This document shows, piece by piece, positions 18,347-27,620 of a stretch of DNA of 64,000 bases (its first letter is position 1; every line of letters begins with the position of its first letter). Under the pieces are notes generated by a model that searched no databases, was not told the DNA's origin, and was given only the letters and a program-made list of their open reading frames with translations. Where the stretch lies: NCBI RefSeq assembly GCF_002156385.1, contig NZ_MVJM01000003.1, forward strand, positions 290,751 through 354,750, written 5' to 3'. Both the position numbers and the translations under genes were made by a program. Source of the stretch: Halalkalibacter urbisdiaboli. Lineage in GTDB: Bacteria > Bacillota > Bacilli > Bacillales > Bacillaceae_D.

Positions 18347-19467
18347 GTATGGAACCGTTTATAAACATTCGACGTGATTTACATCAAATCCCAGAATTAG
18401 GCTTTAAGGAATTTAAAACTCAGCAATATTTATTAGACTATATTGCTACATTACCTCAATCGAACATCAGTATAAAGACGTGGCGGACTGGAGTTATAGT
18501 ACGAATTGCGGGCTCTTCAGCAAGTAAAATGATTGGATACCGTGCTGACATAGACGGTTTGCCGATTGAGGAGAATACATCGTATTCATTTCGCTCTGTC
18601 CATGAAGGTACAATGCATGCTTGTGGACATGATGTACACATGGCAATCGCTTTAGGTGTATTAAGTCATTTTGCAAAGGAGCAACCGAAAGACGATTTAC
18701 TGTTTATTTTTCAACCGGCGGAGGAAGGTCCTGGTGGAGCAAAGCCTATGCTCGAGTCGGAGGTATTAAAGGATTGGTGGCCTGATGAAATGATTGCTCT
18801 TCATATTGCACCAGAATATCCGGTTGGCACAATTGCGACAAAGGAAGGCCTATTATTTGCGAATACTTCCGAGCTTTTTATTGATTTTAAAGGAAAAGGA
18901 GGGCATGCAGCCTATCCCCATACAGCAAATGATATGGTTGTTGCTGCAAGCCACCTTGTTACACAGCTTCAATCGATTGTAGCGAGAAATGTGAATCCAC
19001 TAGATTCGGGAGTTGTTACTATTGGTGTTATTCAAGGTGGAACAAAGCAAAATATAATTGCCGAAACCGCGCGATTAGAAGGAACAATGCGAAGTCTTTC
19101 AATTGAGTCGATGGTTAGGATGAAACAACGAGTCGAAGCTCTTGCAAAAGGAATTGAAACTGGATTTGATTGCCAGATTACGATTGATTATGGTTCAAAT
19201 TATTGTCAGGTTTATAATCATAAAGAATCTACAGCAGAATTTATAAACTTTACGTCTGAGCAACCTTCTGCTAATTTGGTGATTTGTAAGGAAGCAATGA
19301 CAGGAGAAGACTTTGGTTATTTTCTAGAAAAAATACCTGGTTTTATGTTCTGGCTTGGTGTAGGATCTGAATACGGTTTGCATGATTCTAGATTAGAGCC
19401 AAAAGAGGAAGCCATTGTGTTTGCAATTCAGCACCTTACTCAGTTTTTACAATTTAAAATGTCTTAG
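18343..19467 (+). CDS. dapL: DapL, N-acetyldiaminopimelate deacetylase
   Basis: M20-family metallo-amidohydrolase removing acetyl from N-acetyl-LL-diaminopimelate. 374 aa, the same length as B. subtilis YkuR. Metal-site and family motifs: RADIDGLPI (about 66), HACGHDVHM (about 91), [10 protein letters not shown] (about 126) and the dimerisation-domain GGHAAYPH (about 188). Start codon overlaps the aminotransferase stop (ATGA), a sign of translational coupling. Gene order matches ykuQ-ykuR-ykuS apart from the inserted aminotransferase. Confidence 0.93.
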   Translation: MSMEPFINIRRDLHQIPELGFKEFKTQQYLLDYIATLPQSNISIKTWRTGVIVRIAGSSASKMIGYRADIDGLPIEENTSYSFRSVHEGTMHACGHDVHMAIALGVLSHFAKEQPKDDLLFIFQPAEEGPGGAKPMLESEVLKDWWPDEMIALHIAPEYPVGTIATKEGLLFANTSELFIDFKGKGGHAAYPHTANDMVVAASHLVTQLQSIVARNVNPLDSGVVTIGVIQGGTKQNIIAETARLEGTMRSLSIESMVRMKQRVEALAKGIETGFDCQITIDYGSNYCQVYNHKESTAEFINFTSEQPSANLVICKEAMTGEDFGYFLEKIPGFMFWLGVGSEYGLHDSRLEPKEEAIVFAIQHLTQFLQFKMS

Positions 19468-19471
19468 TTTG

Positions 19472-19497
19472 AAGGGGGTCTTGTGACGCCCCTTTTT
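19472..19497 (+). terminator. Terminator after dapL
   Basis: AAGGGG-GTC pairs with GAC-G-CCCCTT around a TTGT loop (one bulged base), then a T run. Confidence 0.8.
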
Positions 19498-19640
19498 CTA
19501 TTGAATACAAAGAGAATGTTTTAAATGTCCTTTTGAACATAGTAAGAGGCAGCTATTAAAAAATAGATGTATAAAATGTAAATGAAAGGGTATGCTAACC
19601 ACTGCAAACCTTTTTAAATATTTTGGTGGAGGTACGTACA

Positions 19641-19886
19641 ATGGCGAAAATTGGTGTAGAACAATCATTAACGGATGTACAACAAGAACTTCAATCTAGA
19701 GGATATGAAGTTATTCAGTTGAAACAAGAAAATGACGCACAAGGTTGCGATTGCTGTGTTATTACAGGGCAGGATCAAAATGTAATGGGAATTCAAAATA
19801 CAGTAACACAAGGATCAGTTATTAGTGCAAATGGAATGAATGCTCAAGAAGTATGTGATATGGTACAAGAGAAGATAGGGCGCTAA
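19641..19886 (+). CDS. ykuS: YkuS, UPF0180 family protein
   Basis: 81-aa protein of unknown function, opening [17 protein letters not shown] and carrying a GCDCCVITG segment with three cysteines in the middle. Length and sequence match the B. subtilis YkuS family, and it lies in the conserved dapL-ykuS-ykuT-ykuU order. ATG 19641 is chosen over an upstream TTG because GGTGGAGGT precedes it by 7 bases. Probably transcribed alone, between the dapL terminator and a bidirectional hairpin. Confidence 0.85.
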   Translation: MAKIGVEQSLTDVQQELQSRGYEVIQLKQENDAQGCDCCVITGQDQNVMGIQNTVTQGSVISANGMNAQEVCDMVQEKIGR

Positions 19887-19891
19887 TTTAG

Positions 19892-19939
19892 AAAAGGATG
19901 AGTTAAAGGGTAAATGTGCGACCTTGACTCATCCTTTTT
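19892..19939. terminator. Bidirectional terminator between ykuS and ykuT
   Basis: AAAAGGATGAGT (19892-19903) pairs with ACTCATCCTTTT (19927-19938). A-rich left and T-rich right flanks serve both converging genes. Confidence 0.85.
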
Positions 19940-19949
19940 AATTGCTATA

Positions 19950-20789
19950 TTATTGACTATTTTTTTGAATAAGGATTTGATGAGGATAGGGAATTTCAAT
20001 GTTATTGGCAACAAGTGCTTCCTTTAATACTTTACGAAGCTTTCGTTCGACAGCCCATTGCTGCATATTTTCAGTTTTTGCAATGACTCGAATGACTACA
20101 TCCGAATTCCCTAAACCTTGAACTCCTAATACGTTTGGCCCTTCTTTTATTGTATTATCCTCAGCTGCTATTTTATCACAAACCGTTTGCAATACAGTGA
20201 TGGCTTCATCGATGTTATCTTCATATGAGATGCTTATATCAACTAGTGCTCGCATATTACCACGAGAATGATTACTCACATTACTAATTCCACGATTGGG
20301 AATATAATGGAGTGTACCATCAAATCCTCTAATTTTCGTCGTTCTTAGGCCTACCTCTTCAACCACCCCATCGACTCCACCAGTGGTTACGTAATCATCG
20401 ACATCGATTTGTTTCTCAAGTAATAGAAAAAAACCGGTAACCACATCGCTTACTAAGCCTTGGGCTCCAAAACCGATAGCTAGTCCAACTACACCAGCAC
20501 CAGCAATCAAGCCAGTTGGATCTAATCCAAAAATACTAATCATAATTGTGATGAAAACAAAAATTAATACATAAGAAAAAGCGTTTATTGATAATTTTTC
20601 TAATGTTTTAACTCGTCCTGGAGACATATTTTTTTGATTTTCGACTTTTTTGAAACTACCTGAAATAACTTTTTTGCCTATGGATCGAGCGATTATAAAG
20701 GCAATAATAGCTAATAGTACTTGTCCAACAATCATAAATAAACTTGTTAAAAAAGCACCTTCTGTAAATTGTTCTACCCACTTTTCCAA
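19950..20789 (-). CDS. ykuT: YkuT, MscS-family mechanosensitive channel
   Basis: Small mechanosensitive channel of the YkuT type. The N-terminal helix (TSLFMIVGQVLLAIIAFIIA) and a second helix lead into the pore helix GAGVVGLAIGFGAQGLVSDVV, then GFFLLLEKQIDVDDYV and the cytoplasmic beta domain. Start choice: TTG at 20789 has AGGAG 8 bases upstream and gives 279 aa, near the B. subtilis length of about 267. An ATG at 20813 has its GGAG only one base away, and a farther TTG at 20885 has no ribosome site. Position between ykuS and ykuU matches B. subtilis. Confidence 0.87.
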   Translation of the reverse strand: MEKWVEQFTEGAFLTSLFMIVGQVLLAIIAFIIARSIGKKVISGSFKKVENQKNMSPGRVKTLEKLSINAFSYVLIFVFITIMISIFGLDPTGLIAGAGVVGLAIGFGAQGLVSDVVTGFFLLLEKQIDVDDYVTTGGVDGVVEEVGLRTTKIRGFDGTLHYIPNRGISNVSNHSRGNMRALVDISISYEDNIDEAITVLQTVCDKIAAEDNTIKEGPNVLGVQGLGNSDVVIRVIAKTENMQQWAVERKLRKVLKEALVANNIEIPYPHQILIQKNSQ

Positions 20790-21028
20790 ATGATCAACTC
20801 CTAAAATTTGCATTCTCCATTCATATATATCCGTTTTAGGGAAAATAAAACCTTTTTCTGCATTTTCCGAACAAAAACGATTCAAATCAACTATTCTGGT
20901 TATAATAATAGACGAATCAACAAAAGGTGAGCAAGATATTCGCTTTATGGTCAGGAATGAAATACAATGATAAGAGTCATAAAGTTAATGATGATATATT
21001 TGTAGTTTACATTTATTCTTATTTAACA
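20790..21028. other. ykuT-ykuU divergent intergenic region
   Basis: Part of a 313-bp gap between divergent genes. Apart from the strong ykuU promoter listed separately I see no open frame with a ribosome site and no strong hairpin. Confidence 0.4.
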
Positions 21029-21057
21029 TTGACTAAAAATAAAGGTTCTTTTATAAT
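21029..21057 (+). promoter_or_regulatory. Strong sigma-A promoter for ykuU
   Basis: TTGACT (21029-21034), 17-bp spacer, perfect TATAAT (21052-21057), 45 bp before the ykuU start codon. Confidence 0.8.
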
Positions 21058-21102
21058 AGAGATCGGTAAAATTTTTTAGAATATTTTAGGAGGTATGTAC
21101 AT

Positions 21103-21654
21103 ATGTCAGACAAGCGTATGGTTGCAAAGCAGGCTCCACGATTTGAAATGGATGCTGTTTTACCTAATAAGGAATTTGGTAAAGTAAGTTTAGAGGAAAA
21201 CATGAAAAATGATAAGTGGACTGTATTGTTCTTCTATCCAATGGATTTCACTTTCGTTTGCCCAACTGAAATTACATCTTTAAGCGATCGCTATGATGAA
21301 TTTGAAGATTTAGATGCTGAAATTATCGGTGTTTCAACTGATACAATCCATACTCATAAGGCTTGGATTAATACAGCGCGTGATGAAAATGGTCTTGGTG
21401 AGTTGAAATATCCACTTGCGGCAGATACAAACCACTCAGTCTCTCGTGAATATGGTGTGTTAATTGAAGATGAGGGTATTGCTCTTCGTGGGCTTTTCAT
21501 TATTAGTCCTGAAGGCGAGCTTATGTACTCAGTTGTTAACCACAATAATATTGGCCGAGATGTAGATGAGACACTTCGAGTTCTTCAAGCTCTTCAAACT
21601 GGTGGACTTTGCCCTGCAAACTGGAAGCCTGGTCAAGAAACGTTAAACGTATAA
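21103..21654 (+). CDS. ykuU: YkuU, typical 2-Cys peroxiredoxin
   Basis: 183-aa AhpC/Prx-type thiol peroxidase reducing hydrogen peroxide and organic hydroperoxides. Peroxidatic cysteine in FTFVCPTEI (about residue 51) and resolving cysteine in GGLCPANW near the C-terminus, as in typical 2-Cys enzymes. AGGAGGT lies 9 bases before the ATG. It has its own near-consensus promoter and terminator. The next gene, ykuV, encodes a thioredoxin-fold oxidoreductase that could act with it, as suggested by the conserved ykuU-ykuV pairing. Confidence 0.93.
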   Translation: MSDKRMVAKQAPRFEMDAVLPNKEFGKVSLEENMKNDKWTVLFFYPMDFTFVCPTEITSLSDRYDEFEDLDAEIIGVSTDTIHTHKAWINTARDENGLGELKYPLAADTNHSVSREYGVLIEDEGIALRGLFIISPEGELMYSVVNHNNIGRDVDETLRVLQALQTGGLCPANWKPGQETLNV

Positions 21655-21669
21655 TATATTGATAAGTAG

Positions 21670-21698
21670 AAGGTCTAGCAGGAATGTTAGACCTTTTT
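21670..21698 (+). terminator. Terminator after ykuU
   Basis: AAGGTCTA (21670-21677) / TAGACCTT (21688-21695) with a T run to 21698. Confidence 0.88.
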
Positions 21699-21807
21699 CA
21701 TCATATTAGGAATTCGTTCCTACCTTGTTTAGCAAGGTAGTATACTTCTTGTAAATTGTGAAATATAATATGAAGAATTCATGTTTGTTATTTAAGGAGG
21801 AAACACA

Positions 21808-22260
21808 ATGGCTTTAAAATTACGTTCACAAATGCCTGAGTTAGAAGGGGCTACTTCATGGTTAAATGGGGAAGTTACTAAAAGTGAGCTAGTTGGAAGC
21901 AAACCAACGTTGATCCACTTCTGGTCAATAAGTTGTGGTTTGTGTAAAGAGGCTATGCCGAATGTAAACGAATTTCGGGATCAATACAAGGATCAATTAA
22001 ATGTTGTTGCAGTACATATGCCTCGTTCGGAAAAAGACCTTGATCTTGAAGAAATTAAGAAAGTTGCTGAAGAACATGGAATATTGCAACCTATTTTTGT
22101 TGATAGCCAGCATAAATTAACAGATGCTTTTGAGAATGAATATGTACCAGCATACTATGTGTTTGATGAAGAAGGTCAACTTCGTCATTTCCAAGCTGGC
22201 GGTGGTGGTATGAAGATGCTAACAAAACGTGTAAATCGAGTACTTGGTATTAAAGAATAA
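21808..22260 (+). CDS. ykuV: YkuV, thioredoxin-like thiol-disulfide oxidoreductase
   Basis: 150-aa TlpA/thioredoxin-fold protein without a signal peptide, so cytoplasmic. Active-site CGLC within FWSISCGLCKEAMP (about residues 44-47) and the cis-proline loop VPAYYVF (about 113). B. subtilis YkuV is about 148 aa and reduces disulfides. GGAGG precedes the ATG. A TATAAT at 21764 and a 7-bp inverted repeat TACCTTG/CAAGGTA at 21721-21739 lie upstream. Confidence 0.9.
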   Translation: MALKLRSQMPELEGATSWLNGEVTKSELVGSKPTLIHFWSISCGLCKEAMPNVNEFRDQYKDQLNVVAVHMPRSEKDLDLEEIKKVAEEHGILQPIFVDSQHKLTDAFENEYVPAYYVFDEEGQLRHFQAGGGGMKMLTKRVNRVLGIKE

Positions 22261-22328
22261 GTTCTTTTTGGGGTTGTCCCACAAGGTCAAATTGAGGACT
22301 AGAGGCCACTGAAAAAGGTAGATATTCG

Positions 22329-22369
22329 AGAGCACTGAAAAAGGGAAAAACACCCTTTTTCAGTGCTCT
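22329..22369 (+). terminator. Strong hairpin after ykuV, part of an intergenic repeat
   Basis: Perfect 17-bp stem (22329-22345 with 22353-22369), 7-nt loop. Nearly the same stem, built on CACTGAAAAAGGG, recurs at 43254-43291. The preceding 22268-22320 contains GGCCACTGAAAAAGG, also shared with that region. No T run follows immediately. Confidence 0.75.
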
Positions 22370-22487
22370 TCCTTATGGAACAGCCTTTTTATAGTTGGAT
22401 GAAATATGGTCCTTTTTCATCATTTTCTGTGAATAGATCACCTTTTTGAAATGCTTGCGATATATATATATAAGTGAGGTGATCTAG

Positions 22488-23720
22488 ATGAATATTATTG
22501 ATAAACGTGGCACACTCGCTAAGCACAGTTCCAGAACGTATCGAAGACGTTCGAGAAGTGCTATCCGAAATATTGCGATACACCATAGTGCGACGACAAC
22601 AGGCAGCGCGGAAGCTTTTGCTCGTTATCATGTGAATGAATTAGGGTGGCCTGGAATTGGCTATCACTATGTTGTTGATAAAGATGGGAATATTAGTCGT
22701 TGTCATGATTTAGAAGTAGTGAGCTATCATGTTGGCAATAGTAATGGATATGCTGTTGGTATCTGCATGGTTGGAAATTTCCAAACAGAGTCATTAGGAG
22801 AGACTCAAAGAAATGCTACTCTCGAACTTACAAAACACCTAATGAGCGAATTAGGGATTACGGTCGATAACGTCTGGGGTCATACTGAATTTCCAGGGTA
22901 TGCATGGAAGCCTTGTCCATCCATTAATATGAACACTTTTAGAAATCAATTGGCGGAACACGGTGGTTCTCTCCCTGATGGAAACATTCAAGCTCCGACC
23001 TATGTTGCAGGAGCAAGACAAAGGACGTATCTTTCGAGAGGCGACCAAGGAGATGACGTTCAGGCTCTTCAGGAGCGTTTAGATAGACTCGGATTTATGC
23101 CTGGTCCTATTGATGGGATTTTTGGACCGAAAACATATGATGCTGTGATGCGTTTTCAACGAGCAGCTGGTATCAGTGTTGATGGTATCGTTGGTCCCGA
23201 AACTAGGGCAGCGTTACGAGATTACGAGGGAGAAGTAGAGATCATTGAACATGGTTCTCCGACCGACGAACCTGATGATAATGAGGAAATGTTTAGAAGT
23301 GAGTCTAGAAGAATGCTGCGATATATTCAGCCGATGATGCGTGGCGAGGACGTCAGTGAAGTTCAACAAAAAGTTGGTGCCATGGTTGACGGAATGTATG
23401 GCACAGAAACAGCTCAAAAAGTTCGTGATTTTCAAAGTAGAGAAGGTATTCTTGTTGACGGAATTGTTGGTCCACAAACATGGCGTGCTCTTGATAGAAC
23501 TAGCTCATCACGTAGACCTCGCTATCAGCGTTTACTGTCATTACAGACCCCTTATTTACGTGGGGATGACGTTAAACAGGTGCAAAGAGCTTTAAATGTT
23601 GAAGTAGATGGATTATATGGTCCAATTACAGAGAGAGCTGTTCGGAATTTTCAAAGAAGAGAAGGAATTACTGCTGATGGAATTGTCGGACGCCAAACGT
23701 GGGCAAGACTATTTAATTAA
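22488..23720 (+). CDS. N-acetylmuramoyl-L-alanine amidase with three peptidoglycan-binding domains
   Basis: 410 aa. Amidase_2 (T7-lysozyme-like) catalytic domain about residues 28-165 with likely zinc ligands in AIHHSA, WGHTEFPGY and KPCPS; it would cut the lactyl-L-alanine bond of peptidoglycan. Three PG_binding_1 domains follow (about 185-245, 283-337, 350-408), each ending in a GI.VDGIVG.(E/Q)T motif. There is no signal peptide; the N-terminus is basic (SSRTYRRRSRS). That fits an endolysin, a mother-cell or a spore-associated enzyme better than a secreted autolysin. No holin or phage gene is adjacent. GAGGTGA lies before the ATG. Absent from this position in B. subtilis. Confidence 0.9.
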   Translation: MNIIDKRGTLAKHSSRTYRRRSRSAIRNIAIHHSATTTGSAEAFARYHVNELGWPGIGYHYVVDKDGNISRCHDLEVVSYHVGNSNGYAVGICMVGNFQTESLGETQRNATLELTKHLMSELGITVDNVWGHTEFPGYAWKPCPSINMNTFRNQLAEHGGSLPDGNIQAPTYVAGARQRTYLSRGDQGDDVQALQERLDRLGFMPGPIDGIFGPKTYDAVMRFQRAAGISVDGIVGPETRAALRDYEGEVEIIEHGSPTDEPDDNEEMFRSESRRMLRYIQPMMRGEDVSEVQQKVGAMVDGMYGTETAQKVRDFQSREGILVDGIVGPQTWRALDRTSSSRRPRYQRLLSLQTPYLRGDDVKQVQRALNVEVDGLYGPITERAVRNFQRREGITADGIVGRQTWARLFN

Positions 23721-23722
23721 GG

Positions 23723-23775
23723 AAAAGGGTTGCCCTAGAAAGGTTCACATAACCTTTTAAAGAGCAACCCCTTTT
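23723..23775. terminator. Bidirectional terminator between amidase gene and rnjA
   Basis: Outer arms AAAAGGG-TTGC and GCAACCCCTTTT enclose an inner AAAGGTT-CACAT-AACCTTT hairpin. Both strands end in T-rich sequence. Confidence 0.8.
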
Positions 23776-23779
23776 ATAG

Positions 23780-25447
23780 TTAAACTTCCATAATAATTGG
23801 TAAAATCATTGGTTTTCGCTTCGTTCTCTCATACAAAAATGGTCCAAGTAAATCAGTCATTTCGTTTTTAATCTCGGACCATTGTGTTGTCTTTCTTTCC
23901 ATAACATCTTCAAGGTGCTTTGCCAAAAGCTTTTGAGCCTCATGAATTAAATCACTTGACTCTCTCATGTAGACAAAACCTCTAGAGATAATATCAGGAC
24001 CAGCTGTTACTTTAAATTCTTTCATGTTTAAACTAACAACGATGACAACTAATCCTTCTTCAGATAAGATACGACGATCCCGTAAAACAATATTACCAAT
24101 GTCACCAATTCCATTTCCGTCCACATAAACCGAATTTGAAGGAACTTTACCTACAACTCCTGCTTCATCGGGATGAAGAGCGAGTATGTCGCCATTATCC
24201 ATGATGAAACAATTTTTCTCTTCAACTCCACAATCTTGGGCAAGCTTGGAATGCATCTTTAACATTCGATATTCACCGTGAATTGGCATGAAGTATTGTG
24301 GCTTCATTAATCGTAGCATTAATTTTTGTTCTTCTTGTCCACCATGACCTGATGTGTGAATGTCATTTAATGAACCGTGAATGACATTAGCCCCAGCACG
24401 ATAAAGCTGATTGATTGTTTTGCTCACGCTTAATGTATTTCCTGGTATAGGTGAAGAAGAAAACACAACCGTATCGCCAGGAATAATTTGAATTTGACGG
24501 TGAGTGCCAAATGAAATTCTTGATAAAGCCGCCATCGGCTCACCTTGGCTTCCTGTACAAAGAATGGTTACCTGGTTATCAGGGAGTTTATTTAGCTGTG
24601 TATGGTCAATAAATGTGCTTTTTGGAGCACGGATGTAGCCAAGATCTTGTCCAATTGATAGCGCCGATTCCATACTTCTTCCGAAAACAGCAATTTTTCG
24701 ACCATGCTGTACCGCTGCTTCAACAACCTGTTGAAGGCGGTGTATGTTTGAGGCAAAGGTGGCAAAAATAATCCGACCTTCTACCTTTCTGAAAATGTTA
24801 TCAATGCTTTCACCGACTTTTCTTTCGGACATAGTGAATTCTGGAACTTCACTATTGGTACTATCAGATAAAAGACAAAGTACACCCTCTTCTCCAATTT
24901 TCGCCATTTTCGTAAGGTTTGCTGGCTCTCCAACTGGAGTAAAGTCGAATTTGAAGTCGCCGGTATGAACGATGTTTCCAGGTGGTGTTTTCACAACAAT
25001 ACCATATGCATCTGGTATGCTATGAGTCGTACGGAAAAACGAAACAGATGTTTTCGTAAACTTCACGATTTGATCTTCGTGTATTTCATGAAGTTTTGCT
25101 TTTCGAAGTAAACCATGTTCTTCTAATTTTCCTTTAAGTAAACCTAATGCAAGTTTACCACCATAAATCGGGATATTGACCGCTCGTAGTAAGTAAGGAA
25201 TTCCACCGATATGATCTTCGTGACCATGTGTTATGAATAATCCCTTAATCTTGTCTTCATTTTTAACTAAATACGTATAGTCTGGGATGACATAATCAAT
25301 GCCGAGAAGTTCGTCCTCTGGAAACTTAATCCCGGCATCGATAAGAATAATCTCATCTTGAAACTGTACTGCGTAGGTGTTTTTACCAATTTCTCCGAGT
25401 CCACCTAATGCAAATACAGCTGTTTGATTATTTTTTACTTGTTTCAT
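23780..25447 (-). CDS. rnjA: Ribonuclease J1
   Basis: Metallo-beta-lactamase/beta-CASP ribonuclease with 5'-3' exonuclease and endonuclease activity, central to mRNA turnover and rRNA maturation in Bacilli. 555 aa, identical to the B. subtilis length. Zinc motif HGHEDHIGG at about residue 74; further motifs HTGDFKFD (about 163), SDSTNS and the late HTSGHGG (about 366). The stop codon of rpoY directly abuts the ATG (TAA then ATG), so the two are translated as a pair. Confidence 0.97.
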   Translation of the reverse strand: MKQVKNNQTAVFALGGLGEIGKNTYAVQFQDEIILIDAGIKFPEDELLGIDYVIPDYTYLVKNEDKIKGLFITHGHEDHIGGIPYLLRAVNIPIYGGKLALGLLKGKLEEHGLLRKAKLHEIHEDQIVKFTKTSVSFFRTTHSIPDAYGIVVKTPPGNIVHTGDFKFDFTPVGEPANLTKMAKIGEEGVLCLLSDSTNSEVPEFTMSERKVGESIDNIFRKVEGRIIFATFASNIHRLQQVVEAAVQHGRKIAVFGRSMESALSIGQDLGYIRAPKSTFIDHTQLNKLPDNQVTILCTGSQGEPMAALSRISFGTHRQIQIIPGDTVVFSSSPIPGNTLSVSKTINQLYRAGANVIHGSLNDIHTSGHGGQEEQKLMLRLMKPQYFMPIHGEYRMLKMHSKLAQDCGVEEKNCFIMDNGDILALHPDEAGVVGKVPSNSVYVDGNGIGDIGNIVLRDRRILSEEGLVVIVVSLNMKEFKVTAGPDIISRGFVYMRESSDLIHEAQKLLAKHLEDVMERKTTQWSEIKNEMTDLLGPFLYERTKRKPMILPIIMEV

Positions 25448-25657
25448 TTAGATTGACTCCACCTTAAAATCTTCACGACTTTGTTCATATTCCAGGTGAG
25501 CTCCAGAGATTGGTGTAATAAACTCGATATTGTATTTACGTGGAGCAAGTTTTTTTCGTACATCTGACTCGCTTTCACCTTCAACATAGATAGATTCTGT
25601 CGTTTCACGAACCGGAACTTGATCAAAATTAATTTGGTAATACACTTTAAAAATCAT
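25448..25657 (-). CDS. rpoY: RNA polymerase epsilon subunit RpoY
   Basis: 69-aa small accessory subunit of Gram-positive RNA polymerase (YkzG family). Begins [18 protein letters not shown] and contains the family-typical YVEGESE segment. ATG 25657 has AGGAGAGG 9 bases upstream; an upstream in-frame start at 25678 would overlap that site. Immediately upstream of rnjA as in B. subtilis. A TATAAT on this strand (25697-25692) may be its -10 element. Confidence 0.92.
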   Translation of the reverse strand: MIFKVYYQINFDQVPVRETTESIYVEGESESDVRKKLAPRKYNIEFITPISGAHLEYEQSREDFKVESI

Positions 25658-26044
25658 GAATAGACCTCTCCTTAACATTGGTTATATTTTCATTATAAAG
25701 CAATAGTCGGGTTATTTCATGTTTTTATTTTATAACCAAACTAAAGTCAGCTTTTTTTTCCATATAACTGTTCATTTTAATCAGGAGAAACAGGCCCTAT
25801 ACTTCTAATAAACGATTTTTCGGAAGAAGATTACGACAGCCTTTAACGAGCTTTCTTCTGAGTCGACGTAACATAGAACCATTCCTTTCTTTTTTTATGT
25901 TTTTCTTCAAAATAAATTTTTTGCGATGACCAACAAGAGTGGATTTGATATGCTTAGTATGTGTTGGATAAAAAAACGTCCTACAAGGTAATTAATGGAA
26001 TGAATGTCGTTTATGAAAAAAGAGATAAATAGGAGTGGAAAAAA
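25658..26044. other. Intergenic region between rpoY and the HAD hydrolase gene
   Basis: 387-bp gap between divergent genes. It holds a candidate rpoY -10 element and one 25-codon frame with a ribosome site on the minus strand (listed separately). Otherwise AT-rich, with no strong hairpin. Confidence 0.4.
25797..25874 (-). CDS. Possible 25-aa basic peptide upstream of rpoY
   Basis: Minus-strand frame starting at ATG 25874 with AAAGGAA 7 bases upstream, reading MLRRLRRKLVKGCRNLLPKN and five more residues, then TAG. Strongly basic and amphipathic. I do not recognise it. It could equally be a chance frame. It lies about 120 bp upstream of rpoY on the same strand. Confidence 0.25.
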   Translation of the reverse strand: MLRRLRRKLVKGCRNLLPKNRLLEV

Positions 26045-26821
26045 GTGAATAAAAAGGTTGTGTTTTTTGATATTGATGGGACTTTGTTAAATGAAGAAAA
26101 AAAATTACCTATCTCGACGAAGAAGGCAATTTCCGACCTGCAAAATCAAGGAGTGTATGTGGCTATTGCAACTGGACGTGCTCCATTTATGTTTAAAGAG
26201 CTACGTGAAGAGCTTGGCATTAACACTTTTGTAAGTTTTAATGGGTCTTACGTTGTGTTTGAAGGAGAAATGGTCGATCATACGCCACTTACGACGAAAG
26301 AATTAATCAAGCTGGAGCAGTCTGCAGAAAAGATGGCTCATTCTATGGTTTTTCTTGACCATCTCGGGGCAACCTCTAACCGTAAAGAGGATCCTTATGT
26401 GGCTGAAGGAATGGGGAGTTTAAAACTACCTTACCCGACATATGAACCTAACGGCTATCAATCGAAACATATTTATCAAGCATTATTATTTTGTGAAGAA
26501 CATGACGAATTACAGTATCGCAACAAACATTCGCACTTTGATTATATTCGTTGGCATCAATTTTCGATTGATGTTATTCCAAGTGGGGGATCCAAGGCTC
26601 GAGGCATTCAATCGCTGTTAAAGCATTTATCGTTAGCGCCTGAACATGCTTACGCGTTTGGGGATGCACTTAATGACTTAGAAATGTTAGAATTTGTTGG
26701 CACAGGAATTGCAATGGGGAATGCGATGGATGAAGCGAAGGCGGCTGCTAATTATGTAACAAAAGCTGTTGATGAAGATGGAATTATGCATGGTTTAAAG
26801 CAAGTGGGCTTACTTAAATAA
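26045..26821 (+). CDS. YkrA-like HAD-superfamily (Cof-type) phosphatase
   Basis: 258-aa cytoplasmic HAD hydrolase of the Cof/IIB group. Motif I FFDIDGTLL at residues about 6-14, motif II ATGRAP, lysine in SGGSKARG (about 184) and the acidic motif AFGDALNDLEM (about 208). The IIB cap lies between motifs II and III. It probably dephosphorylates a sugar phosphate or similar small molecule; substrate unknown. GTG start with TAGGAGTGG upstream. Position next to rpoY/rnjA and def matches B. subtilis ykrA. Confidence 0.88.
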   Translation: MNKKVVFFDIDGTLLNEEKKLPISTKKAISDLQNQGVYVAIATGRAPFMFKELREELGINTFVSFNGSYVVFEGEMVDHTPLTTKELIKLEQSAEKMAHSMVFLDHLGATSNRKEDPYVAEGMGSLKLPYPTYEPNGYQSKHIYQALLFCEEHDELQYRNKHSHFDYIRWHQFSIDVIPSGGSKARGIQSLLKHLSLAPEHAYAFGDALNDLEMLEFVGTGIAMGNAMDEAKAAANYVTKAVDEDGIMHGLKQVGLLK

Positions 26822-26954
26822 AGGGGGTGTCTCAAAAGCATAAAGTGTGCACAGCAATGGCTCCGTTCGCTTTCGTAAGGCTTTTAAAAGATGTAGTGAC
26901 TCACTTATTGAAGGCTGTGCCAAAAGGTTAAAAAACCACCTTTTGGCACAGCCT
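26822..26954. repeat. Intergenic repeat ending in a bidirectional hairpin
   Basis: Begins GGGGGTGTCTCAAAAG, contains the core GCAATGGCTCCGTTCGC (26854-26870), and ends in a perfect 16-bp stem (26912-26927 with 26939-26954) lying between the converging HAD and def genes. Start and core recur at 39189-39323, and related cores at 43071, 43161 and 43230. The hairpin probably terminates both genes. Confidence 0.7.
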
Positions 26955-26957
26955 CTT

Positions 26958-27500
26958 CTATATATTTATTTCTCGTTTTAATTCATCTTTAAAGTCTGCA
27001 ATCCGGTCATAAAACATAATTCCGTTTAAATGATCCAATTCATGCTGGAATACGATAGCTGGAAAACCACGGAGACGAAGCGTTACTTCTTCTCCTTCGA
27101 GTGTTGTTCCCTTGATAGTTATTCGTGCATAACGAGGGACAATCCCCGGTATTTCACGATCGACAGAAAGGCAGCCCTCTCCGTTTTCTAAATGTGTTTC
27201 CTCAACTGAATGACTTACAATTTTCGGATTGAATATCCCCATACTAATCAGTTTGTCATGGTCATCTGTTGTATGTACTGCAAACATTCGTTTCGGAACA
27301 CCTATTTGTGGTGCAGCTAAACCAACTCCAGGTCGAAGGTCATATTTTTCTGCAATCTCGGGATCTTGGCTATTAATAACAAATTCAAGCATACTTTGTA
27401 ATGTTTCCTTATCTTCTTGTGAAGGTGGCAGGGAAACTTCATTAGCAATTTGTCTCAAGACGGGATGACCCTCGCGTACGATATCTTTCATAGTAATCAT
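26958..27500 (-). CDS. def: Peptide deformylase
   Basis: 180-aa metalloenzyme removing formyl from nascent N-formylmethionine. Its three active-site motifs are present: [10 protein letters not shown] (about residue 63), EGCLSV with the metal-ligand cysteine (about 108) and HELDHLNG (about 152), the HExxH zinc/iron site. Sequence and length fit the type-2 (Gram-positive) class, matching YkrB/DefB of B. subtilis. GGAGTGG lies before the ATG. It sits between the HAD gene and ykyA as in B. subtilis. Confidence 0.95.
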   Translation of the reverse strand: MITMKDIVREGHPVLRQIANEVSLPPSQEDKETLQSMLEFVINSQDPEIAEKYDLRPGVGLAAPQIGVPKRMFAVHTTDDHDKLISMGIFNPKIVSHSVEETHLENGEGCLSVDREIPGIVPRYARITIKGTTLEGEEVTLRLRGFPAIVFQHELDHLNGIMFYDRIADFKDELKREINI

Positions 27501-27571
27501 ATGTTACCACTCCTTTACTTCTATACATTACTTTAAGAAGAAAAAAGTAAAATAGCAAGTGGTTTAAATGT

Positions 27572-27600
27572 GAGAAAGTGTGCTTTTTGCACACTTTCTC
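27572..27600. terminator. Perfect hairpin between yjcZ-like gene and def
   Basis: 12-bp stem GAGAAAGTGTGC / GCACACTTTCTC around TTTTT. It probably ends the leftward YjcZ-family transcript, although neither flank has a long T run. Confidence 0.65.
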
Positions 27601-27620
27601 GAAAATTTATTACTCTTTCA

